Positions 1-9,633 of a stretch of 64,000 bases of DNA are shown piece after piece (the stretch's first letter is position 1; each line of letters opens with the position of its first letter). The stretch is taken from contig JAECUM010012855.1 of the NCBI GenBank assembly GCA_016617855.1, positions 1-64,000 of the forward strand. Direction: 5' to 3'. The position numbers and the translations under genes were made by a program. The notes below the pieces were generated by a model. That model was not told where the DNA came from. It saw only the letters and a program-made list of their open reading frames with translations, and made no database searches. The stretch comes from Megalonaias nervosa (taxonomy: Eukaryota; Mollusca; Bivalvia; Unionida; Unionidae).

Positions 1-44
1 TCCACTGGAAGACCTGCGATCTACAGACTAGATTCTACAGCTCC

Positions 45-1385
45 TCAGCGTGGATTTGTACGTGAACAATTACAGGTAATTCCTGCGGATACACAAATAC
101 CACCACATACAATTACATAACCAGAACCTCTACGTCGATTGCATTCAAGACAGGTCAGCATCACATTCTCACGTGTCTGACCTAGATCGCTATTAATTCT
201 ATCTACGGTAAATTGTCTTGGATTATTATTCGAATATTGCCATAGCATCTTACAGTTACAGCTTGCACAATCATTATTCTGTCGTTGTTTTAGCGTTATA
301 ATAAATTCAGCATCAATATCAAAGTTACGCTTATTTTTTTTGTCACATTGCTTATAACCCGCTAATTTTTGCTTTATTGCAGCAGTTTCGTTAATGATTT
401 CCTCAGTTATCACGTAATCTATAATAACCCTATGTAGTTGAAATATTCTTCTGACTCGAGAAACTGCAAGATAGACTAAATTCGACCATTCAATCCGATC
501 ATCTACGATCCAGATAATCGTATCAGAAATAGTTAATCCTTGAGATGAGTGAATCGTTATAGCGTATCCTAACGTCCATGGAGATTTATCCATACTCAAT
601 GCGCATTCAACAACATCAATAGCAACCAAAACAATATCATTCAAGACGAGATTCTGTACCTTTGGTTCCACCGAGGCACCAGAAATTTCCACTTCGATAT
701 TTTGCCGTCGAGTATCTGCTGGGCGATAACACAAAGGTACAGGTAGATCTGAAAACTTTTCTTGATGTAACAGAAATAATTTGTCCTGTAGTTCATCACG
801 AACTATCTTTCTACTTACGACTATCAAATCAGCGGGTCTCCATAAAGTCCAAAAATCACTCATCGTAGTTTCTGGAATTACTTTACGCATTATCTCACAT
901 TGTATTTTATCTGGCTGCAGTCTAATTAATCTTTTAAGTTCTTTCAGCGGTTCATCAATGGCTCTACGGTCATCATTTATTTCTTCATAATAATCTACGT
1001 TATTCTTCAGCCATTCATGTGGAGATTGTCCAACAAAAGGTGGTGGTTGACCATGATCACCACACATTATCACAGCAGTATTCTTTAATAACAACCATTC
1101 AAGAAATACTTTTAATACTTCTAACGACACCGTGCATATCTCGCCCCATATAATATACTTAGGTATATATTTTTCACCCATTCTCTCAGGAGTCCATGTG
1201 TCTCCGCACCATCTAAAGAAACTATGGTATGTACATGATTTTACTCCTCGTTCTTTTATTTCCCTGGCTAAATTATGTGTAGGTGTTAAAACGATTATAT
1301 CTGAACTATTATTGATAAATAAGTTAATCGCACGAGTTGTTTTACCTGAACCACCGCATCCGTTAAGATAAAGTCTTATGTCTAG
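45..1385 (-). pseudogene. SF1 helicase plus HNH portion of a polymerase-helicase enzyme
   Basis: This frame opens after a stop at 1386-1388 and has no ATG before 1181. It nevertheless already contains a Walker A motif, GCGGSGKT (Lys codon 1341-1343), before that ATG. Further in are a GDHGQPP segment like helicase motif III, an IHSSQGLT segment (motif V) and NLVYLAVSRVR (motif VI), so it is a superfamily 1 DNA helicase. The last ~90 residues form an HNH-type zinc domain with two CxxC pairs and a VDRINSD...LTCLECNRRRG core. The polymerase frame ends at 1363, overlapping this one by 23 bp, so the two are best read as one enzyme split by a single-base frameshift near 1363-1375. It would unwind DNA during viral genome replication. 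Reading it as a separate gene without an ATG is less likely. Confidence 0.85.
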
Positions 1386-3519
1386 CTACAGGGTCGTATA
1401 CAGATGATGCAGATGACTTTGATGCTTGATTATTATTTTTGTAATATTTCTCCATAATTTTAACGTCTGCAGATTCAGAATAACTAAGTATATTTTCTTG
1501 CTTTATCCTCCATGTACCCCATTCACCATCACCGAGCAGCGGTTTTAATAAATCCTTATACTTTTTATGTATATAAAATGAATCCGTAGCAACTCTAACA
1601 GCATCATTAGGAAATCTGTTTATCATCGACAATAGATTTATTGAAACATAAGCTTGCATCGACGATCTTAAATGAGTAATTTGCGGTGAATCGCCATCAA
1701 TATATCTCACAATCGTACCTAGTTTGGTCCCGTCTGATAAATAAGCATTACATCGGTTTACAAACGTATTTTTTTCCGTTGTATCAGCGATTATAATATC
1801 CAACTCAGCATCGTCCATGATTAATCTTGTACAGTGTCGTTTATAATCGTATGAACTACCTTGAGTAAACTTGCCGATTATCTTTCTACCAAGATCTTTT
1901 GCAAGTTTTTCATCGTCCTTGCATTTAGGGGTATCTTCGTCAAGATCAAGGAATTCTTTCCTGGCATCATCAACAGGCTCTGGTAACCAAACTTGCTTCT
2001 GTGGACGATACGATATAATCGCTTCAGTTACTCTCAACGATATTAAAATTCCAGCATCAAGCATATACCGCAATAGCACTATCGGTACCCAGTACGTCTC
2101 TGAAAAATGTCTTCCAAACCAAATATAGTTGATAGGATGAAGATTTTGTGCAAACTCGAATGATTCTACACACGCAAATCCTGTTAAATCAAAATCTGGT
2201 AGGGATCCGTTTATCGAAACCTTGGTCATCTCGTGTGATGGATGTCCAAATCTCTTAAAGTATCTAGAACATTCTCCATATCCAAGAAAACTTCCAGGAT
2301 AACACGCTGCCATATCAACAGAGATAACGTCACTATAGTTGTATTTGGTATTCCATAATCCACCGTGCCCATATTCTATACAACTTTTCTGGACATCTTC
2401 AATAAATTCCGATCTTGTCGGTTTCCATGAATTTTTCTCCTGAGCGAAATGAGCAGCTACTGATGAAACGGTAAAACAATTATTTAATAATTCTCCAACC
2501 TTGGTATCGTCTGAGGTATATTTCAGCGCAAGATTTCTCATCTCTTCATGAAGAAATTCTGTACGGTAAATATTACCATTAGGCCGTACAAACTGATCGT
2601 AATGTTCGTATTCTGAACTTTGAAACAACCACACAGATACAGGGTCACTTTTACTGATATTTTTGATAAAATCAAGTATATGGCCATCATAAAATTTAAC
2701 CGTTCTATCTCGTGGAAATATTGTTACTGCTGAGGTCCACGCATGCGAATTATGATCAATAATATCTATCGGAGCTCCATTTTTTAAAATGTATTTTGGT
2801 TTATATAAAATCTCTCCGGTTAACGTCTTCACTGTTATTGGAAATCTTAATTTCTTTTCTAGATCAGCAACGTCGCTGATAGACGCTCCGGTATCTTTAA
2901 CTGTTTCTGCCCATGTGTTTATTTTTTTACGTCTTAAATCTGTCAGGCCATTACCACGTATCGCATTTGTAAAATGTTCTGTAACTCGTTCAGCTACACA
3001 GTTTATTCTCGACTCTCTCATCGGTTTAAGATCCTTAACATTAGGTTTATCATTCAGCGTATATATTGCATAGACAACTGCAGTCACAGGATACCCCCGT
3101 TCATAATACGGTCTGTCTATACCAGTAAGTATTCCGGGCTTGGATCTGTTATTTAAGAGAACAATATTATCTCCGGACTGCACACGTACTGGATCACGCT
3201 TATCACGAATAATCCAGATATCATCATCTGTGTTTACAATAAATTTTATTAAAATAAAATATTTTTGATTATCAAGGTGGTTAATAATTACTTTTCCTCG
3301 TTCGTCATTCATCATATTGAAAACACTTCCAAATCTGAATGTTGACCATGCATGAGCAGCACCATCGTCACGAAATTCTTTTTTGGCTTCACGGATACGT
3401 TTAGTTATATCTTCATTCGTTAAAGCTAGATCCTGCATCAAAGTACTAAATTTATATTCTGGTAGTCTGTCAAGGTCAAATCTAGCAGGGGAAGGTTCAA
3501 TCATGGATAATTCCTCCAT
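1363..3519 (-). pseudogene. Family B-like DNA polymerase portion of the polymerase-helicase enzyme
   Basis: This is a 718-residue frame starting at an ATG 44 bp from the divergent Cys-rich gene. Polymerase motif A is VDMAACYPGSF (Asp402), a motif B-like segment is RKIIGKFTQG (Lys550), and motif C is RVATDSF (Asp646), a single-TD variant of the usual DTD. The N-terminal 380 residues show no clear exonuclease triad. The frame ends in RHKTLS just where the helicase frame begins in another register, so one indel separates the two halves. The expected role is replication of the viral genome. An upstream TTATATG motif leads directly into the ATG. The polymerase half by itself is uninterrupted. Assignment to PolB rests on motifs A, B and C only. 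Confidence 0.82.
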
Positions 3520-3550
3520 ATAATTAAAACAAATATTTAAATTGAATTTT

Positions 3551-3566
3551 TAGTGTATATATAATG
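3551..3566 (+). promoter_or_regulatory. TATATATAATG start-proximal motif, Cys-rich gene
   Basis: An AT-rich TATATATA run leads directly into the ATG at 3564. The same arrangement (TATAATG, TATAAATG or AATAATG) occurs at most genes of this element, including 4224, 5212, 8012, 9625, 10589, 12465 and 13592, so it looks like the element's own transcription signal. Confidence 0.55.
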
Positions 3567-3764
3567 ATTGAAACAAAGAATTACTGCCACTGGCTTAAAA
3601 TTGGACATACTTCTCCTTGTAACAGAGCATGCGTGAATGAATTCTGTAGCTACAATATGCAATGTGTTAGATATGGAAGTCTAGGACCAAAACCGTGTAT
3701 TCAGTGTGGTGTTGGAGTCAGAGGAAAAACTCGGTTATGTGTGAAATGCGGCGGTAAAAAATAA
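3564..3764 (+). CDS. Small Cys-rich, probably zinc-binding viral protein
   Basis: This intact 66-codon frame has ten cysteines in an N-terminal CHWLKIGHTSPC...C...C cluster and a C-terminal CIQCG...CVKCG double CxxC pair, as expected of a small zinc ribbon. It is divergent from the polymerase gene, with 44 bp between the start codons. TATATATAATG runs straight into its start codon. A SINE target-site duplication starts at its TAA stop (3762-3764), so the insertion left the protein unchanged. No enzyme function can be assigned. Binding of nucleic acid or a protein partner is a guess from its size and cysteine spacing. Confidence 0.7.
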   Translation: MIETKNYCHWLKIGHTSPCNRACVNEFCSYNMQCVRYGSLGPKPCIQCGVGVRGKTRLCVKCGGKK

Positions 3765-3772
3765 AGAGAACT

Positions 3773-4091
3773 GTGTGTGTGTGTGATGTGTGATTATGAT
3801 TTTTAACGTAGCTTTAACAATTTTTCAGTCATATCGCTACGATGTCTGCAGTGTGGCAGTTTATAGTGATGTCTAGCACTGGGCATCATGCCGCAGACAT
3901 GTAGCATGATGTCCCACCCAGTCACATTATCCTGACACCAGGCCGACCAGTCCTAACACTAACCTCTTAATGCTGAGCGCCAAGCGAGGCAGCTGTTAGT
4001 ACCATTTTTGTAAGTCTTTGGTATGACTCGACCGGGGATCGAACCCACGACCTCCCGCATCCGACATAACCACTAGGCCACCGGAGCGGTC
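3773..4091 (-). mobile_element. tRNA-derived SINE with 11-bp target-site duplication
   Basis: Read on the minus strand, it begins near 4091 with a tRNA-like head: an A box GGCCTAGTGGTTA and a B box GGTTCGATCCC. It continues into a non-tRNA body and ends in a (CA)n tail near 3773. The direct repeat TAAAGAGAACT flanks it at 3762-3772 and 4092-4102, which is diagnostic of L1-type target-primed insertion. The left copy of the repeat includes the stop codon of the Cys-rich gene. Confidence 0.9.
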
Positions 4092-4223
4092 TAAAGAGAA
4101 CTAAAACGTTATTATGACAAAAAAAAAATGATACATCGTTAGGTAAATCCCCTATAAAAACCGTAGAGGATTATCTGGCCAGATTTCAGAATAATAATTT
4201 AGACAAATAGTATTAGTATATAA

Positions 4224-4727
4224 ATGGAGCAAAACGAATTTGTAGCGCATCCGATCATCAGAAATTATGAAGCGTCTCGTGATGGCGTGATCAGGAACTG
4301 TCGATTAAAAAAACCAGTCGGTAGTCTTAATAAATTTGGTTATTTTAAATTTAGTGTCGGTAGAGGTAAAATTTATTTCTCACATAGGTTCATTTTTGAA
4401 TGTTATTTTGGATTGATTAAAAACGGACTTGTAGTTGACCACTTTGATGGGAATTCCCAGAATAATCATCTATGTAACTTGCAAGTCGTTACACAAAGTC
4501 AAAATGCTGTACGTGGAAATACAGGAAGGTGTAAAGGATTCGGAAAGAGAGCTATTAAATCAATAAATACAGAAACAGACCAAGAAATGACCTTCCCCTC
4601 AATAAACGCAGCAGGTAGATATTTTGGCATACATCCACGATCGGTACAATTTGTTGCAAATAAAACATACAAATCTGCATATTCAATAAAATACAACCAG
4701 CAGATAATATTTGAATACGTCAAATAA
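4224..4727 (+). CDS. Free-standing HNH endonuclease with NUMOD-like C-terminus
   Basis: The intact 167-codon frame has TATATAAATG at its start. Residues ~50-95 form an HNH nuclease core: SHRFIFECYF, then VVDHFDGNSQNNHLCNLQVVT, with the His, Asn and His positions conserved in the HNH_3 type. Residues ~110-155 resemble a NUMOD1 DNA-binding repeat (FPSINAAGRYFGIHPRSVQ). Such proteins nick or cut DNA and often behave as homing endonucleases in viral and phage genomes. It is the second HNH domain in this element, since the helicase also ends in one. It lies on the plus strand between a SINE and a minus-strand gene. Its target is unknown. Confidence 0.82.
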   Translation: MEQNEFVAHPIIRNYEASRDGVIRNCRLKKPVGSLNKFGYFKFSVGRGKIYFSHRFIFECYFGLIKNGLVVDHFDGNSQNNHLCNLQVVTQSQNAVRGNTGRCKGFGKRAIKSINTETDQEMTFPSINAAGRYFGIHPRSVQFVANKTYKSAYSIKYNQQIIFEYVK

Positions 4728-4861
4728 CTCTTCAAAACAATAAATTTTTACTGTATATAGTTCGACTGTCAATTTTGCCAAGGTTTTTGTTTAGCCATAA
4801 TTACAGTAAGGGTCCACCTTCACTGTCACTGCTCTCAGCGTCACTATCATTTTTGACAGAG

Positions 4862-5212
4862 TCAGATAACATAATCTTTCTCAATTGCATTATACGATTG
4901 CAATACGATCTTTTTTCTTTCGTACTCGTGAGATAGTTCGGATTTGACCTTTTCGATTGACTGTGCAAGAGGTGCAAATAGCTTTACCTGATCATCGTTT
5001 ACCATAGCTAGTGATTCAAGCATAGATTGATAAATTAATTTTATAAATCTGTAGTTTGAAGGTAGTGTATATTTATTATCAAATTTTCTCTGTTGCAGTG
5101 ATTCAAAATCGCACATAATTTTCTGAGGGTCGAGATTATCAGATATTTTAATTCCTTTATGTTTTAGTTTTTTAATAGCACAGATAATATCATCAATGTT
5201 TTCTTGGTTCAT
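4862..5212 (-). CDS. Unknown 116-aa helical viral protein
   Basis: This intact frame is preceded immediately by ATATATATAATG, the start-codon motif seen at other genes of the element. The protein is rich in Lys, Glu, Ile and Leu with a predicted helical character (KKLKHKGIKI, SIEKVKSELSHEYERKK) and no Cys pairs, signal peptide or membrane segment. Nothing in it allows a function to be named. Its place between the replication genes and the virion block, and its promoter-like motif, support it as a real gene. Confidence 0.6.
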   Translation of the reverse strand: MNQENIDDIICAIKKLKHKGIKISDNLDPQKIMCDFESLQQRKFDNKYTLPSNYRFIKLIYQSMLESLAMVNDDQVKLFAPLAQSIEKVKSELSHEYERKKIVLQSYNAIEKDYVI

Positions 5213-5224
5213 TATATATATTTA
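5210..5224 (-). promoter_or_regulatory. TATATATAATG start-proximal motif, 116-aa gene
   Basis: Read on the minus strand, AAATATATATAATG ends at the start codon of the unknown 116-aa gene (ATG 5212-5210). It belongs to the same motif class as the other genes of the left virus. Confidence 0.5.
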
Positions 5225-5246
5225 AAATAAGTTTTAACTTTATCAA

Positions 5247-5803
5247 AAATAAACAGCAGCGATGACATTCGGTCTACCATTCCACTGGGGCCCCTTATGC
5301 TGGTAAAGCCTTTACCAATAAGATCCTAAGAGTCCCTTTTTTATATGGCATCTATTGCCTGATTTTTCTTTTTTTTTTGTATGGGCACTCTTCATGGTTA
5401 AGACCTGTCTTATGGTCCACAGGCATCTTATTGAGACTTTTTGGTCCAGCGGACTTTCTTTCTGAATGCCCCTATGTGGGTACCCTTCAGTGAGGTCACA
5501 AGGTCACGAGTTCACATCACCCTACTGTTTATTTTGAGAGGCGCAAGCGCATAGACACGACGATTTCATGTAACCCCCACCCCCAAATCAAACCCCGCGT
5601 AAATGCAAAACTGCACTCACCACGTTGTTCGACATGGTGAGGGGTACATGAATCTCAAGGGCTGCTTGCGCCCCCCACTTAAATAGCATCAGTCGCCAAA
5701 TGCAAGATAATATATCTTTGGCATGTTTTGAGACTCGAACATGCGAGAGTCTGTAGAGCTTCGATCTACGTCCAACCGTCTTACCACTTCGGCTATCGCT
5801 CTC
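5247..5803 (-). mobile_element. SINE-like element with tRNA-like head
   Basis: On the minus strand from about 5795 there is an A box-like TAGCCGAAGTGGTAAGACGG and a B box-like TGTTCGAGTCTC near 5725. TTATCAA flanks the unit at 5240-5246 and 5804-5810 as a likely 7-bp target-site duplication. The body holds a C-rich run near 5575 and no open frame. It separates the 116-aa gene from the virion block. Borders are moderately certain. Confidence 0.65.
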
Positions 5804-5810
5804 TTATCAA

Positions 5811-6506
5811 TAACACAGTTAAATTTAAGTATATAAAATATTTGCGCTATCTCACAGGATTTGTATTACTAATGTAGCGTGAATTTACTTCAATTTTTCA
5901 AAATTAATAAAATAATCGCACGTATGAATTATCGTTCGTTAAGGTCAAAGTACGTTAGAGCTAAAAATAACTCTACGTACTTGGTATATAAAACTGACGT
6001 GAATTTAAGGTTATTAGAGTCAAAAGATGCATTAATATCCCTCTCTGTTACAAATTGCTGCTTCACTAACAGCGATTCTTACAGAGAACAGATAGATCAC
6101 TAAATAATTAACGAAAAACGATATATATCGTGTCCGTACGGGGACTGAAATACCTCGATTACAGATAACATGTATTACAAGGGAGATAATCGTTTGATAG
6201 AGAGACAGCAGAGTTATCGCGCTTCATTATATAATCAATTACAGTGAACAAAATAATTTTTATCTGCGTTTTGAGAGAAATGTATATAGAGACCTGCCAG
6301 GTGTTACAAATGTTGTGATGATTTAGACCCTCACGGAGCAAGAAATCTGACTAAATAACATAAAACAAGCAAAAATGACATAAAACAGCAAAAATAACAT
6401 AAAACAAGCAAATTTTCTCAGATCTATAATATTTTCTGAATAATGCGCTGATTGCAAAAGAATTTATTCGCTAAACGAACAGTGTTGGTGCGCAAATACG
6501 ACAACT
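5811..6506. other. AT-rich gap with a short tandem repeat
   Basis: No convincing gene is seen here. A 60-codon frame at about 5924-6103 has no recognisable motif. At 6345-6412 three imperfect ~20-bp units built on ACATAAAACAAGCAAAAAT lie in tandem. The stretch may contain viral control sequence or DNA brought in by the adjacent SINE. Confidence 0.5.
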
Positions 6507-8012
6507 CTACGAATGTATATACAAATTAATATTAAGATTCTCTCCTCGTAGATCCAAAATGTGTCCAGACTGGTCAGTAAGTTTGAAATTTATTCTCGAC
6601 AATAATGGATTATGTACACGTAGATAAACGGGGTTAATTGGTTCAGATACAATTAACCACCCAGGCGGAGATTGAGGACTGAATGCATATAATATATAAC
6701 CTTGCTCCGCAGTGCCACTGCGGTGGTTAGATTTCTCAAGGTCTACTTGATAACTGCCATCAATTACATCACATACTAGATTGACTGCGATCGTTGATGT
6801 TATATTAACAACGCCTGGCGATATATGACGACCTCCACCGTATGGATCGTTGTTATGTTTAAGAATAACCGGTGGTGGGGCTATTTTTCTCGATGAATCA
6901 CATATTCTTTTAAACTGTTCATCAATAAAATCATTAACTGATTTCTTTAGCTCTTCAGAGTTAAATCCGGGAATTATAAATGTTGATAGCTGTTCTTCCG
7001 TAATTCCGCAATGTTTAAGAAATACTGTTGCAAATAAACGATTGAGTGTAACATGCTGTTCTGGATCGTCTTCATTAACTATATAACCTACAACAGATCT
7101 TCTTGTTTCTGGGCCATATAAATGTTTTTCTCTGTTAACAAGAACATTATTCATAAACTCTAGATCTGAAGCAATTTGATTCAAATGTTGTATTGAGGCA
7201 ATTATTTGATTTTTTAAATCATCGCTGTAAAAAACATTAATGCTTGAAAATAAATTTCGTAGATTATTAAATACACGTTCATGTTCAGATTTAATTGTAT
7301 TAGCATATGAATTTATTAAATCAATATCAAGTATTATTATTTTACCTTTTTTACCATCAATTGTATCTGTAAAATAGGTTTCTGCTCTATCTATATGATG
7401 TATAACTCTTTTATCGCCTAAATATTTTTGCCATGGATAAGCATCTTTTACTTTTCGATATTCTGGAAGTTGTATAAATATTCTTTTATCCGTGACGAAA
7501 TCAGATCGTTGTGGTTCTAGTGGTCCTTGATAAACCGGTGGAATATCAGGCCATCCTAACACTGATCTAATCGAACTTTGATAGATGTCTACGAGATAAC
7601 CAGGGGAATTTATTTCAATAGCCGCTGATAATGTTGGTTCGTAATCAGTAATCGCTATTTTGGATTCTTTTTCTGTAATGGATTTAATTCTGCGTTGAAA
7701 TTCATCGTTGATCTGTTCTATTTCATAACTTCCCGTTGAAATACTAACTACTTGCCAATCAGGAGTTGCATCAGGTTTATTCTTATTTGCGAATACTAAT
7801 GAATTATTTGGCTGTAGTCCACCAAATGGTTTTGATCTAATATTAGGCCAGCTATGATAAACCAGTAACTGTGCTAATGCTATTTCTTTTGCAGGAATTG
7901 CAGTTAGAAAGTTAATGCTAAATTCAGGATTGGTCGAACTTAATGAAACCATTGTAGTTTTTGACGGAGTCGTATTAGTGACGATCTGCTGAAGTAATTC
8001 CCTGTCTGTCAT
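6507..8012 (-). CDS. Penton/minor-capsid-like virion protein (501 aa)
   Basis: This intact frame opens with an AATAATAATG start and overlaps the upstream membrane-protein gene by 38 bp. The N-terminal 180 residues have alternating beta-rich hydrophobic segments (FSINFLTAIPAKEIALAQLL, then WQVVSISTGSYEIEQINDEF). This layout suits the minor capsid or penton jelly-roll proteins of Polinton-like viruses, where a hydrophobic strand precedes a W...G.Y.I..IN segment. The middle is helical and Gln/Asn-rich, and the C-terminal ~110 residues are again beta-rich (WLIVSEPINPVYLRVHNPLL). It lies in the capsid gene block. The penton assignment is by position and general pattern, not by a strict motif. Confidence 0.6.
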   Translation of the reverse strand: MTDRELLQQIVTNTTPSKTTMVSLSSTNPEFSINFLTAIPAKEIALAQLLVYHSWPNIRSKPFGGLQPNNSLVFANKNKPDATPDWQVVSISTGSYEIEQINDEFQRRIKSITEKESKIAITDYEPTLSAAIEINSPGYLVDIYQSSIRSVLGWPDIPPVYQGPLEPQRSDFVTDKRIFIQLPEYRKVKDAYPWQKYLGDKRVIHHIDRAETYFTDTIDGKKGKIIILDIDLINSYANTIKSEHERVFNNLRNLFSSINVFYSDDLKNQIIASIQHLNQIASDLEFMNNVLVNREKHLYGPETRRSVVGYIVNEDDPEQHVTLNRLFATVFLKHCGITEEQLSTFIIPGFNSEELKKSVNDFIDEQFKRICDSSRKIAPPPVILKHNNDPYGGGRHISPGVVNITSTIAVNLVCDVIDGSYQVDLEKSNHRSGTAEQGYILYAFSPQSPPGWLIVSEPINPVYLRVHNPLLSRINFKLTDQSGHILDLRGENLNINLYIHS

Positions 8013-8511
8013 TATTATTATCGTTATTATTTAATTCGTCAAGATCATTAGCGGTCACCTTAAACGCATCATCATAGGTTTTCATCATCATCGCAAATTC
8101 AGTATCAGATATTTCACCATCACTAACGCATGAAGAAATATACAAGGATAGTTTAGAACATGCCTCTGTTACTGTATGTAATTTAATCATATAATCGTGC
8201 AATTTAGCATTTGTACAGGTATCTATCTTTTTAGCTATAATACCGAGAACACCAGCAATAGTCGTTGATGCTGAAACAATGATGGTTATAACAACAGGTG
8301 CTGTCATCGTTAATGTTGATAATAATAATCCTGTTCCAGCAATAACAGCAGAAACTGAGTAAACAACTACATCGATGACAACTATACGCCTTTTGTAATT
8401 TTTTATTTTTATGTTATAATAATTAATAAAATCCTTTAGTTTAGACAGACTTTCTTATACTTGATTGTATCTGTAACGTTGAACGTCGATGCGAGACTGA
8501 GGTTGATCCAT
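7975..8511 (-). pseudogene. Small viral membrane protein, broken by an in-frame stop
   Basis: The coding frame starts at an ATG at 8511-8509 (MDQPQSRIDVQRYRYNQV) and meets TAA at 8457-8455. It then continues in the same register through a hydrophobic stretch (~residues 40-90, Val/Ile/Ala/Gly-rich, one or two membrane segments) and a helical tail (CVSDGEISDTEFAMMMKTYDD). An internal ATG at 8307 would give a 110-aa product keeping most of the hydrophobic part. Its last 38 bp overlap the penton-like gene. Small membrane proteins with a D-G-x-I-S-x-x-E-F helix occur next to the capsid genes of related elements. A role in the virion membrane or in release is inference. Use of the internal ATG cannot be excluded. 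Confidence 0.65.
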
Positions 8512-8521
8512 TATTGTTATA

Positions 8522-9625
8522 TTAAGTGACTAATTGTGGTGTTCCAGCTACAAATTCCAAACACCACCAGTAAGACGTTGTGGTTATTGTTTGATCATCT
8601 GCTTCCAGTAAAAATATTTCTTCAGCATCTTTATTTAACACTATAGATACAACTCCAGAGAAAGCATCGGCTGAATGACGCCACGGAAATGTTTTAGTAT
8701 AAATTTTAAACTTTGCAGAGCTAAAGATAGACAGTCTATACACACCAGTAACATTCGCGGTATATCTAATAGTGTTATTTTGCTGTGACCATGTTGTTAA
8801 TCTTGATGCTACTGCGTACACGACATTGACGATCTGATTGTGAGGAATTTTAATCAGATTAGTTTTTTGAACAATATTAGGTATTCCACTAACAATATCA
8901 TTGAGTTTCATGTTAACGTCGGCTAGTTTTATGTTAACGGTTGGTGGATCACCAAAAAAATCTTTTATCGGTTTGTTTATGTTTCTACGAAAATTTAAAA
9001 ACGTTTCCACGTGTTTAGTAAAAGTACCATTGAGTGTGGTCATTTCGTCATTGATTGTTTTTAGCGAAGTTGTCGTAGAAATGTTGCTATCGTCTACATA
9101 TTTCTTCGTTGCAGCGTCAAAATCAGATTCTGGTGTTCTAAGATTATTAATACCATTATTATTCATGTTGAGAAATGCACGCATTATACCACCGTTGACT
9201 AACACTTACGTAGATTCTAGATCATCGACATATTTTTTTGTTGCGGCGTCTGTATCTACGGTTGGATTTCCAAGGTCTATAATTTTATTTTGATTCATAA
9301 TAATGCTATCCGTGAATGAATCACCAGCTCGCTTGATAAAATCGTTAACTGACTTACCAGAATCTTGTATTTTACCCTGATCGGAGAAAATAACGATATT
9401 ATTAACAACTGCGGTAGGAATTCGTACGATTACATCTGTCAGTTGTATGTTACTCGTTTTTAATCGTCCTTGTTTATCCTGAAAAACAACGACTTCATTT
9501 TGATCCACACTTGTAATATTTAATAAATCGTCAATCTCATTTCTGAGTTGATCAAGAGTTGCGTATTTAGATAAATCAGCTTGTTTTTCATCTCTGCGAG
9601 TAGATCTTCCGTAAATATCTACCAT
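8522..9625 (-). pseudogene. Fibre-like attachment protein with phage-tail-type repeats, broken by an in-frame stop
   Basis: Two frames in the same register (9625-9206 and 9205-8522) are separated only by TAA at 9208-9206. Both carry the same repeat, N(K/N)I..L..P..D.DAATKKYVDD, once on each side of the stop, so they were one protein of ~367 codons. DAATK-YVD repeats are typical of phage tail fibres, where they form trimeric shafts. The C-terminal ~130 residues are beta-rich and end in SYWWCLEFVAGTPQLVT, like a trimeric head domain. The AAATATAATGG start motif fits the element's other genes. A receptor-binding role is inferred from this architecture. The stop is the only lesion seen. Confidence 0.75.
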
Positions 9626-9633
9626 TATATTTA

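Noticed and set aside
5720..5803. A tRNA gene on the minus strand
   Set aside because: A and B boxes are present, but the sequence is the head of a longer unit flanked by a direct repeat, so a SINE is the better reading. The same holds for 4010-4091 and 19590-19690.
5924..6103. 60-codon frame between the virus replication and virion genes
   Set aside because: No motif, no start-proximal AT signal of the type seen elsewhere, and it lies in a gap disturbed by a SINE.
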